Of a DNA stretch of 40,734 nt, positions 10,901-19,900 are shown piece by piece (position 1 is the first letter of the stretch; every line of letters starts with the position of its first letter). This DNA comes from Branchiostoma floridae (taxonomy: Eukaryota > Chordata > Leptocardii > Amphioxiformes > Branchiostomatidae). The position numbers and the translations under genes were made by a program. The stretch lies in contig NC_049990.1 in NCBI RefSeq assembly GCF_000003815.2, positions 12,784,835-12,825,568 of the forward strand, written 5' to 3'. Under the pieces are notes generated by a model. The model saw only the letters and a program-made list of their open reading frames with translations. It made no database searches and was not told where the DNA came from.

Positions 10901-13900
10901 AAATCTTACTTGCCCGATCGGACAAGTGGGGTAGGACATGCACTTGCCCGAACAGCACTTTCACTTGCCCTGGACAATAGGGCCGGTGGACTTGTTTATC
11001 CCTGTACTGTAATTCTTGATTCATTAAGTTTAGCAACATGGGAGCTCAGACAACTATAGCCAGTTCAGATGTGATACATGATCATGCACACCACCTTATC
11101 TGTCTGGACTATCTGTGAGAATGTTTCTCAAAGTCTGTGGATGGTACATTAAGTTTTAAGCAATCTTCCAAGTTGATCTCAGCATGTACACTGCAATTCA
11201 GCCCAAAGGCTATGACAATGTACCTTTTAGCGTGTTATGTATCTTTAAGCTGGTGTGTCATGCCGAAGGGCGGTTATTCCAGCTATATAGATACAGATAC
11301 AGAAGCTGGTGTGTTACGCCGAATGGCGGTTATACAAGCTATACACTAATATAGATACAGATACAGAAACTGGTGTGTTACGCCGAAGTGCGGTTATACC
11401 AGCTATATAGATACAGACACAGAAGGTGGTGTGTTACACCGAAGGGCGGTTATTCCAGCTATATAGATACAGATACAGAAGCTGGTGTGTTACGCCGAAG
11501 GGCGGTTATTCCAGCTATATAGATACAGATACAGAAGCTGGTGTGTTACGCCGAAGGGCGGTTATTCCAGCTATATAGATACAGATACAGAAGCTGGTGT
11601 GTTACACCGAAGTGCGGTTATACCGGCTATATAGACACAGATACAGAAGCTGGTGTGTTACGCCGAAGGGCGGTTATTCCAGCTATATAGATACAGATAC
11701 AGAAGCTGGTGTGTTACGCCGAAGGGCGGTTATTCCAGCTATATAGATACAGATACAGAAGCTGCTGTGTTACGCCGAAGTGCAGTTATACCGGCTATTA
11801 TTATTAGATACAGATACAGAAGCTGGTGTGTTACACCGAAGGGCGGTTATACCGGCTATGTAGATACAGATACAGAAGCTGGTGTGTTACACCGAAGGGC
11901 GGTTATTCCAGCTATATAGATACAGATAATAAAACCTGTTTATCTCAATTCGTCTCATCAGGCAGCATGGGGTCGCTACGTGCGCACACGCCGTCCCTGG
12001 ACAGCACGCACCGAGACCCGATGGCCTGGCGTGACCCCGACCTCCCGGAACTCATTGAGATGCTGCGAGAGCCTCACCCTCCCGTGCAGGTACGTTTGTT
12101 TAAAGAGTTGAAAAAGTTAAAGTTTGCCCATGCATCTACAGACGCGTAGGGTGGCACCCATCCCCACTTCGAAGCCCTTGGGCCACACATGTGCAAGCCA
12201 CTACAGCAGGGGGCTGGTTATCTGGTAGTGATGTGTGTTTAACTTCCATACTCTTCCTCATTGGTGCTGAGTGCTATTATAGCAGAGAAAGCAGCATGTA
12301 CCTTTTTTCGAGTCTTTGGTATGACTCGGCCGGGGATCGAACTTACGACCTACCGAATGCAAGGTGATCACTCTACCCACTCGGCCATTGCACCGGTATA
12401 CGTTTGTTTATTTGACTACATTGGCATTTTGCCCTTCCAATCTTTTCTCATTCAGAAAATACTCCGGTACATACCACTGCAATGAAGCTATGTTTTTCAC
12501 TTGCATGATGATGAGAACTACAAACTCACGTTTGATATCTTCTAATGGTCTGTAGTTATTAGAAAAAAATGATTTGTTAATGGATGACCTGACCAGCTCC
12601 TCGCTCTCCTGTACAGGTAGGTTTAGTGTATGCCAGGACTGTCTCCAGATTTTAGTCTTTTTCTGTCCCTCGTATTGTTTAGGAGCCCGTGTTGTTAATT
12701 TCTGTTGTTATTTTTAACTTACAAAATTACATTTCCAAGAGCTGATTTGAAAAAAAAAAGGAATAACTGGGCAACCTGGCTGAAAAAAGTGTTTTGAGCA
12801 CTGAAGAATCATGTGTCAATTATTATCCATTCATTGCTTCATTCAACCACAGCCAAATGCATCTGCATTTTTAACTTACAAAATTACATTTTCATCAATC
12901 ACGTGTAACTGGAAGAAAAGTTAATGTATGAAGAGCTGATCTGAAGAAAGTGCTAACTGTGCAACCTGGCTGAAAAACGTATTTCCAGTGGCAAAAAAAC
13001 ATGTTTCAATAGACCATTAATTCATTCCTTCCTTCTATCACAGGCGAACGCGGCTGCATACCTACAGCATCTCTGTTACGGAGACAACCCGGTCAAAGCG
13101 AAGATCCGATCTCTGGGCTTAATGTTTGACATGCTACAAGATTTTATTTCTAGCACTGAAGTACCATGTATAAACCATTAATTCCTTCCTTCTATCACAG
13201 GCGAACGCGGCAGCATACCTTCAGCATCTCTGTTACGGTGACGACCCGGTCAAAGCGAAGATCCGATCACTGGGCGGGATCCCGGAACTAGTTCAGCTCC
13301 TGGACCACCCGAGCCCGGATGTGCACCGAAACGCGGCGGGCGCGCTGAGAAACCTCGCCTACGGGAAGGCCAACGATGAGAACAAGAGCGCCATAAACAA
13401 CGCCAACGGGATTCCTGCGTTGGTGCGCCTTCTGAGGAAGACGCCAGACACAGAGGTCTGTTTGTTTGTTTGTTTGTTTGTTTGTTTGTTTGTTTGTTTG
13501 TTGTAGTACACTTTTTCCTGGAGTCTGCCTTGTAAATGAAATACAATTAAATGAAATGTGAAGAACAAAATTTTATTGGTAATTGGTTGACAGAATATTG
13601 ATTGCAATCAAATGTGGTAAACTTAAAATAGAGCGGGAGACTTGAGAGTTCAAAAGAACATGCAGAAACGTAATCTTGGTACTGTAGGCAAAGAAATCCC
13701 AAAGTAATTGTAATTATGACAAGAATAGAGATAACTAGTTCAGCAGCATAGATGAAAAAATGGTGCAAATTTGTCTAAAAGCACCAACTTTAGTTGAATG
13801 TATGGATATGGAAGCATCCCAATATCTGCCCAGAATTGATTTTAAGGCATTTTTGGCCATTATCAGACCAAAAATGAAAGAACTAAAAGAATTGTTAATC

Positions 13901-16900
13901 ATTGTACACAGATTCAGGATCATGCAGTTGAATGTATTCTTTACAAGTATAGATATGGAGGCATTGATTTTATGGCATTTTTGGCCATTTGCAGACAAAA
14001 ATGAAAGAATTAAAATACTGTAAATGCATTTAAGTTCGGGGGGATTTAAGTTCGCGGTAGCGGGAAAAAGTTCACGGTGGTTTTAAGTTCATGGTAGCAC
14101 CATGCACTGTAGTCTCTTACTGCCATGGAAAAATGTTTGCGGTGGTTTCAAGTTCGCGTTGAAGCAGCCACCGCGTAAGTCGTGAACATTAAACCACAGC
14201 GAAAGCTTCTGCATTTACAATAATTGATTATGATTGTACCCAGGTTCAGGAGTTGGTGACCGGTGTCCTGTGGAACCTCTCGTCCCACCCTCCCCTGAAG
14301 CAGGCCGTTATCGACGATGCCCTGACCGTGCTCACCAACCGCATCATCATCCCACACTCAGGCTGGGAGGCAAGCCCCGACGCAGACAGCAAACCCCGCG
14401 ACATCCAGTGGTCAGTCCTGTTTTTTTTTGTTTTTTTTTTAATTAGAGCTGTGCAGGTATTTCTGGTGTCTACCTGCACCTATCCTGCACTGGTCTTATC
14501 TCTAAGCAGATCCTACAATGGCATAAGTTAGTACCAAATTGGCCATGGAGTGTAGTCAGCTAAAAACAGTCCTAGGCTGGCTTTGCTTCTCTGCCAGCTT
14601 TCAATACTACCTTATGCTACTGTAAGATCTGCTTGGAGAGCACTGGTCCATATACTGGCTTTTAAAATTGTTTTAAATGTATGATGTTGTGTAACAATAT
14701 GTGACACACAAGATGATGATGCAATACATTAATTGTTTTGTAAAGAGGGTATAATTCAGCATTTGACTGCCACGCCTTTTCTGACAAATAATTGATTAAT
14801 TCAATAATTGCTTGTTTGTTTATAGGTCCGTGGTCTTCCGCAATGCCACAGGCTGCCTGCGTAACGTGAGCTCTGCGGGCCCGGACGCCCGGCGGAAGAT
14901 GCGCGAGTGCGACGGTTTAGTCGACGCCCTCCTCCACGTTCTACAGACCGCCATCGGGAAGAACGACATGGACAACAAGTCTGTGGAGAACTGTATGTGC
15001 GTGCTGCGCAACCTGTCCTTCAGGCTGCCCAAGGAGGTTTGTTTATTATTATTGACTCCTTTGTTGACAGTTACATGCGGCGGGCACAAAGATCTGTTTA
15101 TTTTTTAGTTATGTTTTTTTTCGTATGCTAGGTCAGTATATGGTACCCACAGAACTGACAAATCTTAAATTTGGTACATGATAAAGACATCTGGATGCTG
15201 AAAGAACTGTGAAACGTTATGCCGGTACTGTTATCTTATATATGGCGCCTTTGGACAACAAAAAGGCATTTCTCTGATGCGCTGACAGTTGGTTAGAAGC
15301 CACGCCTCTAATAGTAATACCCGTTTTCTGTGGCTGAAATGTCGGGTGATATCATTAGGCATTGCCACAATAGTCAACCCTGTCAGGGATAAACAAGTCC
15401 AATAGCCCTATTGTCCAGGGCAAGTGAAAGTGCTGTTCGGGCAAGTGCATGTCCTACCCCACTTGTCCGATCAGGCAAGTAAGATTTTTCCATTGATTTT
15501 AGTGCAATTTTGATATACTTGTTACTTTTTACAGTCATGACATCAAGCAATTGTCTACAGAGAATTCCACTGCTGGAAGTGAAAATGCATATACTAGTAA
15601 CAGTGACATTTGAATTTTGGGCAAGTGAAAAATTGGTTCGGGCAAGTACATTTTTTTATGTGCTTGCCCGATAGGACAAGCGGATTTTAGAAAACTTGTT
15701 CAACCCTGCCTGTGTGGGAGGCTGTCTAATAGTGACTTGTTAAACAGGTGCCGAGCGCGCAGCGGTTCGAGTTGGCTGAGCCACCCAAGTCTGCCCAGCC
15801 CCCTCCCAAGAAGAAGCCCACCAGCTGCTTCGGTTCTGGGAAGAAGAAGTCGGAAGACAGCGGGATCAAGCAGTGGGACGGGACGGGGCCCATTCCGCAG
15901 AGGGCAGAGCCTGCACGGGGACAGGAGCTGCTGTGGCAACCTGAGGTAGGTGGAAGTAATCTCCAAGCAGATCCTACAATGGCATAAGATAGTACTAAAC
16001 TAAACTAAGATAGTACTTAGTAAGGCAGAGCCTGCAAGGGGGCAGGAGCTGCTGTGGCAACCTGAGGTAGGTAGACTTATATAATGGTGTTTTATTTATT
16101 TCTATATTTCGGGTATGAAAACCCATAGAGCACAGAATACTAAGGGACACATACATTATACTTAGAAAAACAGCTAGCTACACAGCAGATAATAAGAGTT
16201 AAAGAAAAATGAGTTTCTGTAGTAAAGGTCAGCAAGCGTTTGATTTTACATGGTAAGATATTCCCATTTCTTGAATCAAGCACAACAGATTTCAAGACAG
16301 TCGATGCTACAGACAGAATTGAATATTCTTTTCTCTATAGGTGTTGCATGTGCGACTGCCTCTGTTGTATTACTTGTTTGAATTTTCTAGAGCCCTTGAC
16401 AATATTTGAATTTTTATTTCAAGGTAGCGTGTCTATACCTAGAGCTAGGTATGACTGTACATGTGCAAGGCTTCTATTTGCAATAATGAGATGTTTGATT
16501 TCTTGTTAAACAGGTTGTGCGTCTGTACCTGTCCCTATAGCTAGGCTTGATGTATAAGGCTGTTATTTGCAGTTACAAGATCTTTGACTTCTTGTTAAAC
16601 AGTTGGTGCGTCTGTACCTGTTCCTAGAGGTTTAGGTTTGATTATACAATGTATATGTACAGAGTTTCCATTTGTGTTTAGGAGATGTTTGAAACTTTGA
16701 TTCCTTTTTTTTTTTCAGGTTGTGCGTCCGTACCTGTCCCTCCTGCTGGAGTGCTCGAACCACGACACGCTCGAGGCGGCGGCCGGTGCCCTACAGAACC
16801 TGTCAGCCGGGAACAACAAGTGGGCCGCGTACGTCCGCGCCATGGTGCGCAAGGACAAGGGCCTGCCCGTGCTGGTCGAGCTCATACGGATGGACAATGA

Positions 16901-19900
16901 CCGCGTGGTCCGGGCGGTCGCCACCGCCTTGCGCAACCTCTCCCTCGACAACCGGAACAAGGAGTTGATCGGGAAGTACGCCATGCGTGACCTGGTCTAC
17001 AGGCTGCCCGGCGGTGACAGCGCGCCGAAGACGTCCGAGCCGACCATGGTGGCGATACTCCACACCCTCCACGAGGTGATCTCCAAGAATATGGAGAACG
17101 CGAAGTCCCTGCGTGATGCTGGGGGCATCGAGAGGCTCGTCACTATCAACAAGAACAAGGAGAAGTACTCGGCAGAGGTGGTCAGGGCGGCACGGCAGGT
17201 GAGTAGTAGTAGACTAGACCTTTATTTCGTTCCTCAAAAAGGACTCTGGTTTATTGTGTGGCGAGGGTTAGATTTACTTGCAGGTAAGAAAGAAAGAAAG
17301 AAAGGAGAATTGAAAGAAAAGATTGCCACAAGATTACAGCATTTTTATATGAACAATACAATTTACAATTACACGGGTCACAACTAATACACATATACAT
17401 ATATAGACATAATATACAGCCTTATCTTGTTTCCTATTGGACACCCAAGATTGTCTTCAGTTCTTTTGCATTCATAGTTAGAGTATTAAAAAACAGTTTC
17501 TCCCAGATCGCCTCAGTGTCACTGAAAAAATCATATCCAGTTGCTTGACTAACTGCTTTTTGGCATTACCTGGATGTCTAACCTTATCGACTTATAATAT
17601 CCAACCTTGCCCTGATCCAGGTCCTCGCCACACTTTGGTCCTTCAAGGACCTGCGACCCGTCTTCAAGAAGGACGGCTGGAACGCCTCGCACTTCCCTCC
17701 TGCGCGGGTCGCTGCGCGGCCCCCTGGGTCTACCATGGCGCGCGGGGCGTCCCCTGGGGCGGGGCTGGAGTACGACGACACGACCCTCCCCGCCCCCCAG
17801 ACCAACTCCAACGCCTACTCCACCCTGCCGGACGACAAGGCAGGCAGGAGACAGCTCGACTTCTCCCATGATAACAGCACCAGGCCTGCAGGTCAGTAAC
17901 TTAGTAAACACCCAGGAGTCAACCCAAAACACCGACCCATGGGTCAACCCAAAAAACCGACCCATGGGTCAACCCAAAACACCGACCCATGGGTCAACCC
18001 AAAACACCGACCCATGGGTCAACCCAAAACACCGACCCAGGGGTCAACCCAAAACACCGACCCAGGGGTCAACCCAAAACACCGACCCATGAGTCACTAT
18101 TTTATAACCCATGGGTTGGTAACACAGTAACAAGTGGTCACTACAATAATACTAAGTTACATAGTAACAAGGGCAGGAGGGAATCAAGAAAGCTTTTGAA
18201 AAAAGCTGGCCGGTTTGTGATTTGGGAGGAAAAGCCTGGATGTTACAAAATCACATTAAAAGAGAGCGCTTAAACAATGAAGACTTGAATTGGTTATTTT
18301 TTCTATTAAAAGACATCACATGGGATTTGCTGAACAAAGAAAAAACACTTTGGTAAAAGCAGGATTTGAACTCATGCCTTGCGATGCCATATCTGTTGTA
18401 GTATTAGTTATGTCTGTTATATTTACAAATTATCACACTATGTCTATGGCAGGCAGGCTAGAAAAAAGGATGACTCTGACAGGACCAAAAAAATTGTAAA
18501 ATATCAAAATTGAAATTTAAGATGATACTGGTGTGTCAGTATTAGTTTAACTGTCAGCAGAGTAATACAGGGCTCGAAATACCCACTTGCCCACTTGAAA
18601 ATGCAACCTCATTTTGCTTGGCGCAACCTAATCTTAAACCCAGGTTGCACACTGCACAACCTGAAATTTTGTAGTTGGAACACTGCTTTTTCCCCACCTA
18701 TATGCATAAGCTTTTGTATTTATTTTTTGATAACATAACCCATATTACATAGTTACATATAACTGCAAGAAAAAATAAGGGATAAGTAGCTGATTTGAAG
18801 AAAGTAGCAACTTGAAAGTGGGGCAACCTGAAATGTTGATGGCGCAACCTGGCTTTTGACTCAGGTTGCCACTTGGACAACCTGGCTGAAAAAAGTATTT
18901 CGGGCACTGGTAATATGACTATTACAGATCCACCATTAATGGTGTTCGTGTGACTTATCACATGGCAGAATCGTGATCCACATTGATGCACTATCGCTGG
19001 TCTGTGTCACTCTCTGGCCATTAAGTCTAATTGTAGGCAACAAGTCTCTTGGAAATTCTGAACTGTTGTTGGTTTGAAGGAAGACAGAGATATCTTTTTA
19101 CACGACCGAAGCCTGGGCAGTCTCAGTACATGTAGACACAGACGTCATTTTTGTCTGGGTTATTTCACTTCATGTAGATTTTGACTAGAGTTGATATGAG
19201 CCAGATGACAACCGAGTGACAACCACTAAGAGAGAAGTTGTACTCATCTTTTTAGTGCGAGTTTGGATATGAAACACTAAGTGCATGTGGTGGATAGAGC
19301 CATGGGGAATATTTCTGTCACTGTTTCAGCACAATTCCTGGACAAAAAGCAAATGTTTTGGAACCAATTAAAAGTTTTTTTGTGTCCCAACTTGATATAA
19401 CTCTCTTGACAATACTCCAGTGCTGAGTGTTAAGCAAGAAAGGCCATTTTATCTTTTTTTTTTTTGTACAAGTATGAATTACCTGGGAACCAAACCAGTA
19501 ACAAGCAGCAGTCTACTGGTACCCAGTAGGCGATTGCGGAGGTCCAGGGTACCAGTATAGGTACCAGTATGGGTTTCACATAGGAGTTCTTACTCAACCC
19601 ACTAGACCATTGCACTGGCCACGGGTGTAGGTATCACATAGGAGTTTTCCCTTCCATATATATTGTTGTCTCACCTTCCCGTTCTGTTCTGTCCTTCAGG
19701 CGGAGACCAGGGTCGGGGAGCGGCAGAGGAGATCCCGATGACAGATCTGACTCCAGGTGGGTGTCAAATTTGCCGACTTTCATACAAATCTATGCCGGTT
19801 GCAGTCAATGACAGAATTTACCCACCTCTATATCTACGCACAGTGTATCTTAGGGTTCTTGCCAGTTCAGTTGAGCATAGGGAGTCCTTATGCTGTGATT

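Noticed and set aside
11653-11919. Tyr-Arg-rich repeated peptide frame
   Set aside because: 56-bp minisatellite; unit not a multiple of three.
11250-11930. CRISPR-like array
   Set aside because: The units are contiguous, with no unique spacers, in a eukaryotic intron; a minisatellite.
12300-12397. tRNA gene on the minus strand
   Set aside because: A- and B-box-like sequences are present, but no convincing cloverleaf or acceptor stem; another copy with the same body makes it a SINE.
17868-18273. Peptides with repeated [16 protein letters not shown]
   Set aside because: 25-bp minisatellite read in all three frames; follows the exon 11 donor.
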